Shown here: piece by piece, positions 32,763 to 41,611 of the stretch
How the letters are laid out: every line of letters begins with the position of its first letter
Position numbering within the stretch: the stretch's first letter is position 1
Assembly: GCA_900538365.1 (NCBI GenBank)
Contig: UPXT01000012.1
Span: forward strand, 1 to 50,350
Direction of reading: 5' to 3'
DNA length: 50,350 nucleotides
Origin: an uncultured Acidaminococcus sp.
GTDB taxonomy: Bacteria > Bacillota > Negativicutes > Acidaminococcales > Acidaminococcaceae
Position numbers and translations under genes: made by a program
Notes under the pieces: model-generated
The model's database searches: none
Seen by the model: only the letters and a program-made list of their open reading frames with translations
What the model was told of the DNA's origin: nothing

Positions 32763-35099
32763 CTAATTATTCCATAAGGCTGCAATGGCTGCAGCTTTCA
32801 TCTGCCAAGCGGCGGTCAGGCGTTTTTCCTTACGGTCCCGCTCAGCGCAAAATTCCTGGTAGGCGGGGCTTTCCGCCATGTCGATGGGCTGTACCTGCTG
32901 CGGCACGATGGCGCCATCTTTTTCCAGAAAAAAGTGTAAGTCAAAAAAGAGCTTCAGGACGCGTTCCGTAATGCGGTACCCATCCCGTGTCGATCCCAAA
33001 AGGTCCTGTTTTGTGACACAAGGACGCGATGCAAGGACGCTCCGGATATGGGCATAGCAGCGGCGTAAGCCCATGACATCCGGATAGGAAGCAAGAAGGG
33101 CTTCCCGGGCGGCCACCATCTCGTCGCGATGATACAGGAGATGGAGCACACCTGCTCCTTTCAGGGGAAAATGAGCCTCATCCATAAGGATAGACGCACC
33201 AGCATCATAGAAAATAACCGTTTTGACCCCACTGGGAAGGGGCGCCCCGTAAGGAAGGACATCGACCCAAGGAAGAAAGGACAGCTCTGTTTCACTTTCT
33301 TGCTTATATAGTACTGTTTTTTCTTCTTTTTGTAAAATAGTATTTAAAATAGCTTCCTTACTCAGGTTGCTGTGACGCCAATCGACGATCGTCTGTGCCG
33401 TATCGACAGCCTTGACCTCAAGGTCCACCGTGGTCACGCCGCGGAAGGTGTTGAGGCGGGGCGCAAAGGCCACAGCTGCCTCTTCCCCCTCGTAGAAGTA
33501 ATGGCTCCGCGGGCCTTCCTGCCATAAAAGACCTTTATAGCCATAACCGCCGCTTGAAAGATCAAGCCGCAGATGACTGCCCTCTTTTCCCATGGTGCGC
33601 ACACCCGTGATGACAGCCTTTTCAAACCCCAAGATGGGGGCCGGATTATCCTGGCCAAATGGTTGGAGCCGTTCGAGCTCATGGACAATTTTTTCCGTCA
33701 CGGCCTCCCCTTCGGGAATGAAATAATCTGGTTCCACTTCTGGTTCATAGATTTCGCCATGAAGGGCCGTTTTCACGGCCTCCGTAAAGAGGCGGCGCAG
33801 GTCATCTACTTTATCTTTTTCCATGGTCAGGCCTGCTGCCTGGGCATGACCGCCAAACTGGATCAAGGCAGGGCGGCAGGCTTCCAGGACATGATAGAGA
33901 TGGACCGGGGGAATACTGCGGCAGGACCCCTTGGCGATGCCATCCTTGATGGACATAAGGATCGTTGGCTGGTGGTATTTTTCGGTCAGGCGGGATGCCA
34001 CAATACCGATGACACCAGGATGCCAGCCTTCTTTGGCAAGGACAATGCCCCAAGTCGGGATCTTGCCCGAGGCCGTCAGCATAGCTTCGGCTTCTTCAAA
34101 GATGCGCTGACTGATTTCCTGGCGTTTGGCGTTAAGGTCATTGAGCTCGCGGGAGAGGGTGCTCGCTTCCTCGCTGTCACTTGTTGTCATTAGCTTTACG
34201 GCAAGCATGGCATCATCCAGACGTCCAGCGGCATTGATGCGAGGCCCAAGACCAAAACCAATGGTATCGGTCGTAATGGGTGAGCCTTCCCGCGTCGCCG
34301 ACTGGACCAGGGCGCGCAGTCCCACAAGGGGCGTATCGGCGATTTTCTTGAGTCCCCTGCGAACAATCTCACGGTTTTCCCCTACAAGGGGCACTACATC
34401 CGCTACTGTTGCCACGGCAGCAAGCTCAATCAACTCTGTCCAAAGCGCGCTTTCGGGATGAAAATGATGCCACAGGGCCTGGCAGAGCTTAAAGGCCACT
34501 CCACAGCCACAGATGCCCTTTTCAGGGTATGTATCGCCAGGCTGATTGGGATTTACGACCGTGTAGGCCGCCGGCAGCTCCTGCGGGGCCAGATGGTGGT
34601 CCGTTATGATGACGTCAAGACCTGCAGGTGCCTTCTTGATTACGTCCGCTCCGCTGATTCCCGTGTCGACAGTAATGACAAGGGTCGACCCACCGCCGTA
34701 GATTTTTTCAAGGGCCTCTAGGTTGAGTCCGTACCCTTCTGTATCACGGCGGGGAATATAAACGGCAGCCTTGGCGCCCAAATTTTTTGTTAAAAAGAGA
34801 AAGAGCAAGGAGCTGGCAGAAGTTCCGTCTACGTCATAGTCTCCGTAGATTGTGATCTTCTCCTCCTTGCTGAGGGCTTCACAGATCCTCGTGACGGCCC
34901 GCTCCATATGGAGCAGCCCATAGGGGTCATGAAAAGGCTCGGGGCTGCCGTCAAGGAAGGTCCGGATGGCTTCAGGGTCCGTCAGGTTCCTTCTCTTGAG
35001 AATCCCCATAAGAACAGGAGAAAGGCCCAAGGCCTTTCCCGTTTTCAAAAGGTCGGGATCAAGGGGCCCCACCTTGTGACTGATTTTACTGCAGATCAT
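32763..35099 (-). CDS. recJ: Single-stranded-DNA exonuclease RecJ
   Basis: A 778-residue DHH-family nuclease. Motifs: YGDYDVDGTSAS (metal Asp cluster), DTGISG, TDHHLAPQELP (DHH), GFGLGPRINAAGRLDDA, and the DHHA1 part with FGGHAQAAGLTME. It degrades ssDNA 5' to 3' in repair and recombination. The roughly 200 residues beyond the core match the longer C-terminus of Firmicute RecJ. It lies 13 bp upstream of rel and 11 bp downstream of the LapA-like gene. Confidence 0.94.
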   Translation of the reverse strand: MICSKISHKVGPLDPDLLKTGKALGLSPVLMGILKRRNLTDPEAIRTFLDGSPEPFHDPYGLLHMERAVTRICEALSKEEKITIYGDYDVDGTSASSLLFLFLTKNLGAKAAVYIPRRDTEGYGLNLEALEKIYGGGSTLVITVDTGISGADVIKKAPAGLDVIITDHHLAPQELPAAYTVVNPNQPGDTYPEKGICGCGVAFKLCQALWHHFHPESALWTELIELAAVATVADVVPLVGENREIVRRGLKKIADTPLVGLRALVQSATREGSPITTDTIGFGLGPRINAAGRLDDAMLAVKLMTTSDSEEASTLSRELNDLNAKRQEISQRIFEEAEAMLTASGKIPTWGIVLAKEGWHPGVIGIVASRLTEKYHQPTILMSIKDGIAKGSCRSIPPVHLYHVLEACRPALIQFGGHAQAAGLTMEKDKVDDLRRLFTEAVKTALHGEIYEPEVEPDYFIPEGEAVTEKIVHELERLQPFGQDNPAPILGFEKAVITGVRTMGKEGSHLRLDLSSGGYGYKGLLWQEGPRSHYFYEGEEAAVAFAPRLNTFRGVTTVDLEVKAVDTAQTIVDWRHSNLSKEAILNTILQKEEKTVLYKQESETELSFLPWVDVLPYGAPLPSGVKTVIFYDAGASILMDEAHFPLKGAGVLHLLYHRDEMVAAREALLASYPDVMGLRRCYAHIRSVLASRPCVTKQDLLGSTRDGYRITERVLKLFFDLHFFLEKDGAIVPQQVQPIDMAESPAYQEFCAERDRKEKRLTAAWQMKAAAIAALWNN

Positions 35100-35110
35100 G
35101 GATAAAATCC

Positions 35111-35473
35111 CTACTTTCCTGGTTCAAATGGTTTGATGATGGGATCAGTATCCTTTTGGGGTGCGTCAGAGACCTTGGGTCTTGCCTTAAAATGAGGAAC
35201 CGTTCCCATCTTGCGCCGATTCTCGGCATTTTCCTCTTCAAGGGCCCTAATCTGCCCCTTGAGGCGTCGTTCTTTCATGAAGTGCCCGGCCTTTACTTTA
35301 AGGGCAATGAGGCCTGACAGGACAAGACCAATGAGAAGGGAGCCGATGATAATCAGGGCAAGACTCATGGAAAAATGCCAGAAGAGGAAGGAAACCTCCA
35401 CGCTCACAGCGTTTTGGACAGCAAAAATGGCCACACACAGGGAAAGGATTCCCATGATAATCATATAAAACAT
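35111..35473 (-). CDS. LapA (DUF1049) domain membrane protein
   Basis: A 120-residue protein with two hydrophobic helices (MIIMGILSLCVAIFAVQNA and SMSLALIIIGSLLIGLVLSGLIAL) separated by VSVEVSFLFWHF, then a basic coiled-coil segment and a Pro/Lys-rich tail, the LapA/YciS pattern. E. coli LapA works with LapB in controlling LPS synthesis (LpxC turnover), of interest in a genome with LPS genes, but no LapB is seen here. The start has AGGAGG 7 bases upstream. First gene of the recJ-rel-dtd group, with a TATAAT at 35512-35517. Confidence 0.8.
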   Translation of the reverse strand: MFYMIIMGILSLCVAIFAVQNAVSVEVSFLFWHFSMSLALIIIGSLLIGLVLSGLIALKVKAGHFMKERRLKGQIRALEEENAENRRKMGTVPHFKARPKVSDAPQKDTDPIIKPFEPGK

Positions 35474-35511
35474 GGTACTGCCTCCTCTCAACTTATCATA
35501 GTGAACAAAAT

Positions 35512-35517
35512 ATTATA
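35512..35517 (-). promoter_or_regulatory. Candidate -10 box for the lapA-recJ-rel group
   Basis: TATAAT on the minus strand about 40 bp before the LapA-like gene, just downstream of the dehydrogenase terminator. The -35 region lacks a good match to TTGACA. Confidence 0.4.
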
Positions 35518-35554
35518 TCATAGATTGGCCTGCAATTTTTTAGGCAAATCCCAA

Positions 35555-35579
35555 AAAATAGTGGCTATTTGCGATAGCC
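35555..35579 (-). terminator. Terminator overlapping the dehydrogenase stop codon
   Basis: GGCTAT and ATAGCC (35563-35579) form a short hairpin with a 5-base loop, followed by ACTATTTTTTG on the minus strand. The TAG stop codon lies inside the descending arm. Confidence 0.55.
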
Positions 35580-36506
35580 CGTCTCCCTGTCGACAATATT
35601 TTCGAGAGGTTCCCCCTTGATGAAGTGCTCGAGGTTGCGACAGCTTATGGCAATGATTGCGTCCCATGTCGATTGGGCATGGTAACCGCCGCTCACGTGC
35701 GGCGTCACAAGAAGGTTCGGTGCCTCCCACAAGGGATCTGATTCAGGAAGCGGTTCAGGCGTTGCCACATCAATGGCAGCGCCGGCAAGATGCCCACTTT
35801 GGAGGGCCATCTTAAGTGCGTCCTGATCCACGGCATTGCCGCGGCCGATGTTGACAAAAAGAGCCCCTTGCTTCATCCCAAAGAAACGCTTTTCCGTATA
35901 CAGCCCCTGCGTAGCCGGTGTGTCAGGAAGACAGGAGACGACCACATCAGCCCGGGCAAGAATATCCCCCAGCAAGGCAAAGGTCCCCATTTCATCAGCT
36001 TCTGGGACTAGGTCTGATGAGCGACGTCTGACACCAAGGACGTAGGCTCCCATGGCTTTTGCAATACGGCCAAAATGGCGGCCAATATCGCCAAAACCAA
36101 TGACAGCGACCGTAGATCCGTAGAGCGTTCTCACTGGACCGGCGTCTTTCCAGCAATGCGCCTTACCCTGATCATAATAAGTCGGAAGGTGCTTCATGAG
36201 AAAAAGAAGCGTCGCCAGAATATGTTCACTGATGGCAATTCCATAGGCACCTGTAGCATTGGTAAGAGCCACACCGTCTGGCAGGATGCCAGGTTCGCAG
36301 TAGGTATTGGCCCCAGCTGAATTCAGCTGCAGGAAACGCAGCTTGGGCAGGGTTTTGACCTTCTGAGGCGCAATATTTCCAATGATGACATCGGCCTCCT
36401 TGAGGGCCGCCTCATTCTTTCCAAACGTAAATTCAGCGTTTGGAGCGGCCTTTTTAAGAGCCGCTTTATGTGTATCTGTTACAGGCATAACAACAGAAAC
36501 CTTCAC
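35565..36506 (-). CDS. D-2-hydroxyacid dehydrogenase
   Basis: A 313-residue NAD(P)-dependent dehydrogenase. The Rossmann loop GFGDIG is at 137-142 and the catalytic triad is R222 (NIGRG), E251 (TPEPLP) and H270 (TPHVSGG). It interconverts 2-oxoacids and D-2-hydroxyacids. RRRSSD after the second beta strand, where NAD enzymes usually carry an acidic residue, hints at NADPH preference. Substrate is unknown. GTG start with AGGAGG 9 bases upstream. It has its own promoter and terminator, so it is a single-gene unit. Confidence 0.9.
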   Translation of the reverse strand: MKVSVVMPVTDTHKAALKKAAPNAEFTFGKNEAALKEADVIIGNIAPQKVKTLPKLRFLQLNSAGANTYCEPGILPDGVALTNATGAYGIAISEHILATLLFLMKHLPTYYDQGKAHCWKDAGPVRTLYGSTVAVIGFGDIGRHFGRIAKAMGAYVLGVRRRSSDLVPEADEMGTFALLGDILARADVVVSCLPDTPATQGLYTEKRFFGMKQGALFVNIGRGNAVDQDALKMALQSGHLAGAAIDVATPEPLPESDPLWEAPNLLVTPHVSGGYHAQSTWDAIIAISCRNLEHFIKGEPLENIVDRETGYRK

Positions 36507-36553
36507 AATATGAACCTCCTCTGACGTCTTTTCAGACTGTTTGTTACACCTTT

Positions 36554-36582
36554 ATTGTAGCGAAAAAAAGGGGTTTGAGCAA
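36554..36582 (-). promoter_or_regulatory. Promoter of the D-2-hydroxyacid dehydrogenase gene
   Basis: TTGCTC (36577-36582), a 17-bp spacer and TACAAT (36554-36559) on the minus strand, about 50 bp before the GTG start. Confidence 0.6.
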
Positions 36583-36864
36583 TGGGGAATGGACGATTGC
36601 CAGCCCTTCATCCAGCCTCCTTTGAGGGATGAAATCATGCCTAAGACATGACGCTGGATTTTCTTGATGAAAAAGCCCGATTGCGTTAAAAAGCCCGTCT
36701 ATCAACGAGAAGGAGCATATTCATCTGGTCAAAAGCCGTTGCCCTGTCAGTGATAAAAGCCGAGCTGCCATTTCCAAACGCAAAAAGGAACCTCAGCCCT
36801 TTTCCGGAACAAGGGACTGAAGCACCTTTTTCTCTATGAAACTGAATCTTGGGATTGCTTACCG
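36583..36864. other. Non-coding gap between YdbC-like and dehydrogenase genes
   Basis: Nothing convincing. CTTCATCC (36607-36614) and GGATGAAA (36626-36633) can form a hairpin on the minus strand. The motif AAAAAGCCCG occurs twice (about 36670-36690). No RNA family, gene or mobile element is recognised. Confidence 0.4.
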
Positions 36865-37131
36865 CTATCCCCGCTTTTGGGTCTGTTTATCCCGCATATT
36901 CGTCAAAAGGGCGTAAAGAATATCGGCTTCTTCCCGTACCAAGGTGATTCCCTTGCCCATCTTCTGATGATCCTCACTCCACAGGCGGATATCAAGCTTG
37001 CTGCGGCCGCCATTATAGGAAACAATATTGAGCTCTTTCGTCCACCCTCGGGGCGTCGTCGAAAGAACACCGATATGACGCTTGATGTCAAAGGAAAAAT
37101 CGCTGTCGGAACCGTTCTGTTTCTGTTGCAT
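36865..37131 (-). CDS. YdbC/PC4-family single-stranded DNA-binding protein
   Basis: An 88-residue protein resembling Lactococcus YdbC, a bacterial PC4-type protein. The core reads RHIGVLSTTPRGWTKELNIVSYNGG, then KLDIRLWSEDHQKMGKGITLVREEADILYALL. This strand-rich, dimeric fold binds single-stranded nucleic acid without sequence preference; its cellular role in bacteria is not established. AAAGGAG is 8 bases before the ATG, and a TATAAT at 37203-37208 lies about 70 bp upstream. It stands alone between non-coding gaps. Confidence 0.82.
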   Translation of the reverse strand: MQQKQNGSDSDFSFDIKRHIGVLSTTPRGWTKELNIVSYNGGRSKLDIRLWSEDHQKMGKGITLVREEADILYALLTNMRDKQTQKRG

Positions 37132-37202
37132 GATACATACTCCTTTTTGTCGATTTCTAGTGCTGGATCTATATCTTGCTGCAGCGTCGTAGGCCTACCC
37201 AT

Positions 37203-37208
37203 ATTATA
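37203..37208 (-). promoter_or_regulatory. Candidate -10 box of the YdbC-like gene
   Basis: TATAAT within CGGTATAATATGGG on the minus strand. No good -35 is found at 16-18 bp. The rest of the gap to 37400 holds nothing recognisable. Confidence 0.4.
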
Positions 37209-37399
37209 CCGTAAATCAGGAAAACCATGTTTCCCGATTATTGCGTGAAAACGGCCTTTCAGCACAGAAAAGGAGGCGTTGATAAAAAAGTCCCTTTTTA
37301 GGAAAAAGGAGTGTGTGAAAAAAGCACCCTTTACAGCCTTTTCCGCAAGAGGGCCGTCCATAAGGGCAGGATCCATCTTGAGGAAGGAACCCTTGTGGA

Positions 37400-37453
37400 A
37401 ATAAAAATGCCTCCATTGCATCCTTAAAAGAAAGGAAGTAAGCAATGGAGGCA
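37400..37453 (-). terminator. Terminator of the LPS operon
   Basis: A 12-bp perfect stem TGCCTCCATTGC (37408-37419) / GCAATGGAGGCA (37442-37453), followed by TTTTTAT on the minus strand. It stands about 45 bp after the last gene of the 12-gene LPS cluster. Confidence 0.85.
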
Positions 37454-37496
37454 CGCTGCTGCAGGAAACGGGAATGATTTCCTACCTATGCAGCCT

Positions 37497-38585
37497 TCAG
37501 TGATTTTTCTGCCAGATCAGATAGGCCCCTGCGCATCCGCACAGGAAGTTTGGCACGGCCGCCGCGATAAAAGGCGGAATCACGCCGCCCTGGCCAAGAC
37601 CGGTCATGAAAGTCATGATGGAGTAATAAATAAAGATGATGACTACGGAAAAGCCCAGGCCCATACTGGTTCCTGCCCGCTGACTTTGAACGCCCAGCGG
37701 TACACCGATGAGAGCAAAGAAGAAGCTTGCAAGGGGCACGGTAAAGCGGCTGTAGATTTCCATGACGTATTTGCTCGTCGGCTGGTACTGCCGCTCCAAA
37801 ATGCCAATGTACATCTTCAATTCTCCGATGGTCATTTCATCAGGGTCTTTCTGATCAAGGGTAATGGTCTTTGGAGTTTCCGTAATGGGAAGGACCTGCT
37901 TATCAAAAGTCATAGTCCGTGTGAGCCCTTCCTCGTTCGTGATTTCCGTGATGGTTCCCTTTTCCATGATCCACAACCCATTCTGCCATTTGGCTTCAGG
38001 CGTGCGCTGGATACGGACGACACGGCCCTTATCCCAGTCCTCGATGGTGATATCCTTCATGACACCAGCTTTTTCATCAAAGGTCCGAGCATAGGTAAGA
38101 CGCGTCAGCTGACCCTTGGAGATGTTCTTTAATAGGATATGGTCTTGGGTACGGGGTTTTGTGTTGTTCTTGATTTCCTGCTGGATGATCCGTTCGTACT
38201 CAGCTTTCGCCGGCGGCACAACTTTTTCAGCCCAGACCACGGAAAAAAGGCTGACGACGAATCCGGCGGCAAGGATTGGCATGGCAATGCGGCGGAAGCT
38301 CATTCCTCCACTGCGCATCGCCGTAATTTCGCTGTTTCCGGACAGCTGTCCCATTGTTAATAAAGAGGCGAGCAGCATACTCATGGGGAAGGTATAGTTG
38401 ATGACTTCCGGCATGAGGCACAGAAAGAGGCGGAAAAGCGATGAATAGGACGCCCCATACTGCGTAATGTACTGGGTCACGCGGAAAAGGAAGGAGCTGG
38501 CCACAAAGATGGTTGAAAAGGCAGCTACCCCAAAAGCAAAGGGCTGCAGCATCTGTTTTAAAATGTATTTATCAAGTATCCTCAT
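37497..38585 (-). CDS. LptF/LptG-type LPS transport permease
   Basis: A 362-residue inner-membrane protein of the YjgP/YjgQ family: MRILDKYILKQMLQPF start, three N-terminal helices with ASLLTMGQLSGNSEITAMRSGGMS, a periplasmic beta-jellyroll (about residues 130-265) and three C-terminal helices with IGVPLGVQSQRAGTSMGLGFSV. It would pull LPS from the inner membrane using LptB ATP hydrolysis and pass it to LptC/LptA. Only one permease gene is here whereas E. coli has LptF and LptG; a homodimer or a second gene elsewhere are both possible. I prefer ATG at 38585 (GAGG 7 bases upstream); GTG at 38597 overlaps the lptB stop. Confidence 0.9.
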   Translation of the reverse strand: MRILDKYILKQMLQPFAFGVAAFSTIFVASSFLFRVTQYITQYGASYSSLFRLFLCLMPEVINYTFPMSMLLASLLTMGQLSGNSEITAMRSGGMSFRRIAMPILAAGFVVSLFSVVWAEKVVPPAKAEYERIIQQEIKNNTKPRTQDHILLKNISKGQLTRLTYARTFDEKAGVMKDITIEDWDKGRVVRIQRTPEAKWQNGLWIMEKGTITEITNEEGLTRTMTFDKQVLPITETPKTITLDQKDPDEMTIGELKMYIGILERQYQPTSKYVMEIYSRFTVPLASFFFALIGVPLGVQSQRAGTSMGLGFSVVIIFIYYSIMTFMTGLGQGGVIPPFIAAAVPNFLCGCAGAYLIWQKNH

Positions 38586-38593
38586 GGCACGCC

Positions 38594-39313
38594 TCACATC
38601 TTAAAGTCTTTTCCAAGGTAGTACTTCCGGGCAATCGGGTCGGCAGCGACCTTCTCACTGGGGCCTTCGACCATAATCTTGCCTTCGTTCAGGATGTAGG
38701 CCTTATCAACAATGCTGAGCGTTTCACGCACGTTATGATCCGTAATGAGAACGCCAATGCCGCGTTTGGCCAGATGTTTGACAAGAACTTGGATATCAGC
38801 CACGGCAATGGGGTCAATGCCTGCAAAAGGTTCATCAAGAAGAATAAAGGCCGGTTCCGTTGCAAGGGCACGGGCGATTTCCACACGACGGCGCTCACCG
38901 CCGGAAAGGGCCGTTCCCAGGCTCTTGCGGATGTGTCCAATATGGAACTCTTCAATGAGGGCCTCCATCTTTTCTTGGCGTTTTTTTCCATCCGGTTCTA
39001 CGTCCTCAAGGATGGCAAGGAGATTTTCCTCTACCGTCAATTTCCGAAAGATCGATGCTTCCTGCGGCAAATACCCAATCCCTGCAAGGGCCCGTTTATA
39101 CATGGGCAGGTGCGTCACTTCAAGCTCATCCAAATGGACCGTGCCCCGATCTGGATGCTCCAGACCGACGATCATATAAAAGGTTGTTGTCTTGCCGGCA
39201 CCATTTTTACCGAGCAGGCCAACAATGCTCCCCTGGGCCACTTCGAGGCTGACATGGTCAACAACGACGCGCCCCCCATATTCCTTTACCAGATCATTTG
39301 CACGAATTTTCAC
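38594..39313 (-). CDS. lptB: LPS export ABC ATPase LptB
   Basis: A 239-residue ABC ATPase. Walker A GKNGAGKTTT (35-44), Q-loop YLPQEASIFRKLTV, signature LSGGERRRVE (from 136), Walker B FILLDEPFAGID (156-167) and switch His in ITDHNVRETL. FAGIDPIAV and YLPQEASIF are characteristic of LptB among ABC proteins. It powers LPS extraction with the permease encoded next to it and LptC. It lies 14 bp after lptA. Confidence 0.95.
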   Translation of the reverse strand: MKIRANDLVKEYGGRVVVDHVSLEVAQGSIVGLLGKNGAGKTTTFYMIVGLEHPDRGTVHLDELEVTHLPMYKRALAGIGYLPQEASIFRKLTVEENLLAILEDVEPDGKKRQEKMEALIEEFHIGHIRKSLGTALSGGERRRVEIARALATEPAFILLDEPFAGIDPIAVADIQVLVKHLAKRGIGVLITDHNVRETLSIVDKAYILNEGKIMVEGPSEKVAADPIARKYYLGKDFKM

Positions 39314-39327
39314 AGGTTCCTTCTCCT

Positions 39328-40176
39328 TTAAGCAAGCTCCGTATCAACAGAGCCGATGGTTACAGGCTCACCGGGCCAGTTGTAAAATTTATAGACCGAA
39401 TCAGGCACGCCTTCGCGCCCTGCAATCTGGAAGGTCGGCACTTCCTCGCCGGGCGCCTCTTCCTTCTTGCGCGGAATGATGACCATCCGTACATCACCGT
39501 CGCCTTGGGCAATCTTGCCGCCGGCACCGCGGATTGTAAGCGTATCGCCGCTGACCGTATTGCCTTCCTGCGTCGCGGTCGCGTGGCCGTTCAGATGGAT
39601 GGTCCCATCGGATTCGTTAAGGTCATATTCAGCCGAATCCGCTCGAGCCGTAAGATCCCGAGGCGGACTGATAAGGCGTACATTGCCGTCAGCAAAAGCT
39701 TTGTTTGTTTCCATGTTGTACGTGAGCGAGGCCGCGTCAAGGCTTGACCCGTCATCCATGGTGAGCTGGGCCCAGCTGCCGACGGTTTCAGCGTATTTTG
39801 CAGCCGAGTCGTAGTTGACCTGTTCCGCGCGCAGGGTCTTGTCGGCCTTTTTAAGGACGGCATTGCCAATGGCAGAAAGATAATCGCCCTTATTCTTGAT
39901 GATCAGGGAGGCACTCGTCAGATGAGCATCTTCCTGATCGGCAACGACAGAGCCTTCAAGGCTGCCTTCCCCAGTCTTGGTGTTGTATTCTGCTTTTCTA
40001 GCCATGGCGCGGCCTTTATCATGGCGAATTTCCACGTTTCCTTCGGCCACAGCCTGACCACTCTTAAAATCATATTCCACCTTGTCCCCGCTGACGCTTG
40101 AAGCGGCAAAAGCCACGGCGCCCATGGACAGAAGGCCGGTCATGAGACAAGTGAGGAAAAGTGCTTTCATTTTCAT
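39328..40176 (-). CDS. lptA: LptA/OstA-like LPS transport protein
   Basis: A 282-residue exported protein with signal peptide (cleavage near AFA-A, residue 24) and an OstA-type beta-jellyroll: SVSGDKVEYDFKSGQAVAEGNVEIRHDKGRAMARKAEYNTKTGEGSLEG and several similar beta repeats. It is about 100 residues longer than E. coli LptA (185), giving a longer jellyroll stack and a tail with VYKFYNWPGEPV. It forms the periplasmic bridge carrying LPS to LptD. Its ATG follows the lptC stop directly (TAAATG), with GGGAG in the last codons of lptC. Confidence 0.85.
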   Translation of the reverse strand: MKMKALFLTCLMTGLLSMGAVAFAASSVSGDKVEYDFKSGQAVAEGNVEIRHDKGRAMARKAEYNTKTGEGSLEGSVVADQEDAHLTSASLIIKNKGDYLSAIGNAVLKKADKTLRAEQVNYDSAAKYAETVGSWAQLTMDDGSSLDAASLTYNMETNKAFADGNVRLISPPRDLTARADSAEYDLNESDGTIHLNGHATATQEGNTVSGDTLTIRGAGGKIAQGDGDVRMVIIPRKKEEAPGEEVPTFQIAGREGVPDSVYKFYNWPGEPVTIGSVDTELA

Positions 40177-40725
40177 TTAAAATTCTCCCTTCTGTACGTG
40201 TGCATCCTGTTCCAGCGTGGCGTGCTCCATGGGCACATTGAAGGTCGCCTTGCCTCCCGTGGCAACAACGTCATCCTTGGTCAGCCGTGCATGGCCTTCG
40301 GCAATGACAATCTGCTTTTGGTTGTTCCAAGTAATCTTATCAGCCGTAACGGTCCCATTGGTACTGGTCGTGCCTTTGGGATTCTTGGTAAGGATGACGC
40401 TCTTTGTTTTTACATCCACATCCCCTTCATCAGCCGTAACGGTCATCGTTGAGCCATCTTCATCATAGAAGGTGCCTTTGATGCCCTTCATATGATCAAT
40501 CTGCGCCTTCCTATCGTAGATCATGGATTCCACCGTCAGGGACCATACCTTACGGCCATCCTTGTTTTCTTCGATGGTGGACCCAATGACCTGATGAGGG
40601 TCGGTTTCCTTGGCTTTTTTGACCGTTCCCGCCGTAGGCTTACTCGACAGGAGCCAGGCAATGACACCGCCCATGAGCAGCACGGCACCAATGACCACCA
40701 TGATTGTCCGTTTATCAGAGCGCAT
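40177..40725 (-). CDS. lptC: LptC-like LPS export protein
   Basis: A 182-residue protein with one N-terminal membrane helix (TIMVVIGAVLLMGGVIAWLL) and a periplasmic jellyroll of the LptC/YrbK type (VWSLTVESMIYDRKAQIDHMKGIKGTFYDEDGSTMTVTADEGDVD). It links the LptB/permease motor to LptA. I start at MRSDKRTIM, which has AGGAAAG 7 bases upstream; an ATG at 40752 overlaps the preceding gene and has no such site. Adjacent to lptA without a gap. Confidence 0.87.
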   Translation of the reverse strand: MRSDKRTIMVVIGAVLLMGGVIAWLLSSKPTAGTVKKAKETDPHQVIGSTIEENKDGRKVWSLTVESMIYDRKAQIDHMKGIKGTFYDEDGSTMTVTADEGDVDVKTKSVILTKNPKGTTSTNGTVTADKITWNNQKQIVIAEGHARLTKDDVVATGGKATFNVPMEHATLEQDAHVQKGEF

Positions 40726-40741
40726 GAATCGCTTTCCTTTC

Positions 40742-41611
40742 TTATCCTTCATAAGGTGTATTCCACCGGTGCTGGAACCAGATCCAGTTGTCCGGATATT
40801 CGCGGATGATGGCTTCCACTTCTTGGGTCATCTTGAGCGTCACGTTGTAATCATCCTTTTTACGGTTCCCTGTGTCCTCATAATAAATGGGATCCTTCAC
40901 AAAGACGCGGTGGCCGCAGCCATTTTTCCTGCGAATGATGAAGATGGGAATGATGGGAGCCTTGAACTTGCGGGCAAAGTACGCCGGACCTTCCGGCGTC
41001 GAAGCCATCTTGCCAAAAAAAGGAACAAAGATGCCATTGTAGCCCCCGTCCTGATCGGCAATCAGGCCCAGCATCCGACCTTTTTTCATCGCTCGGGCAC
41101 AGCCGAGGATTTCATTGGTCCCACGGGCAAAGATTTCCTGCCCGACACCGCGGCGCAGTTCATTCATGAAATCACTGTAGACCGGGTTGGGCTGAGGTTT
41201 TTCCACCGCACTGAGGGGGAATCCATTAAGAGCCAGGGCCGCCCCGAGCCATTCCCAGTTATCCATGTGGCAGGCGAGCATAACAACGCCTTTTTTCTTA
41301 CTGAGGGCTTCCCAAAGAACTTCGGGCCGATCAAAGGTCACAAGGCCGCGGATGTTGTCCTTATTGAGGGCAGGCATATAGAGCATTTCCATAAAGGTCA
41401 TGCCCAGATTGAGGAAGAGGCGGTAAATCGTTTCCTTGGCTTTTTTTTCCTCCATGCCCATTCGCTCCATGATGGTCTTTTCCGCACGGATGCGCTGCTT
41501 TTTAGCAATATGATAGTATAGTTTACCACAATTTCGTCCCAGGCGGACCACGATTTTATAAGGAAGCCAGGAAACGAAGGTGCTCATCCCTTTGAGAATC
41601 GCATAAAGCAT
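40742..41611 (-). CDS. LpxL/HtrB-type lipid A acyltransferase
   Basis: A 289-residue inner-membrane acyltransferase. The catalytic HX4E motif is H115-MDNW-E120 (LACHMDNWEW); GLIADQDGG and WIWFQHRWNT are further family blocks. It would add a secondary acyl chain to Kdo-lipid A; donor and position are unknown. It is the only late acyltransferase seen in the window. Its start overlaps the kdsC stop by one base (TAATG). Confidence 0.9.
   Translation of the reverse strand: MLYAILKGMSTFVSWLPYKIVVRLGRNCGKLYYHIAKKQRIRAEKTIMERMGMEEKKAKETIYRLFLNLGMTFMEMLYMPALNKDNIRGLVTFDRPEVLWEALSKKKGVVMLACHMDNWEWLGAALALNGFPLSAVEKPQPNPVYSDFMNELRRGVGQEIFARGTNEILGCARAMKKGRMLGLIADQDGGYNGIFVPFFGKMASTPEGPAYFARKFKAPIIPIFIIRRKNGCGHRVFVKDPIYYEDTGNRKKDDYNVTLKMTQEVEAIIREYPDNWIWFQHRWNTPYEG

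Noticed and set aside
36903..37454. 183-codon minus-strand frame over the YdbC-like gene and gap
   Set aside because: The frame inside the conserved PC4-like gene is a different one with clear family similarity and a good ribosome site.
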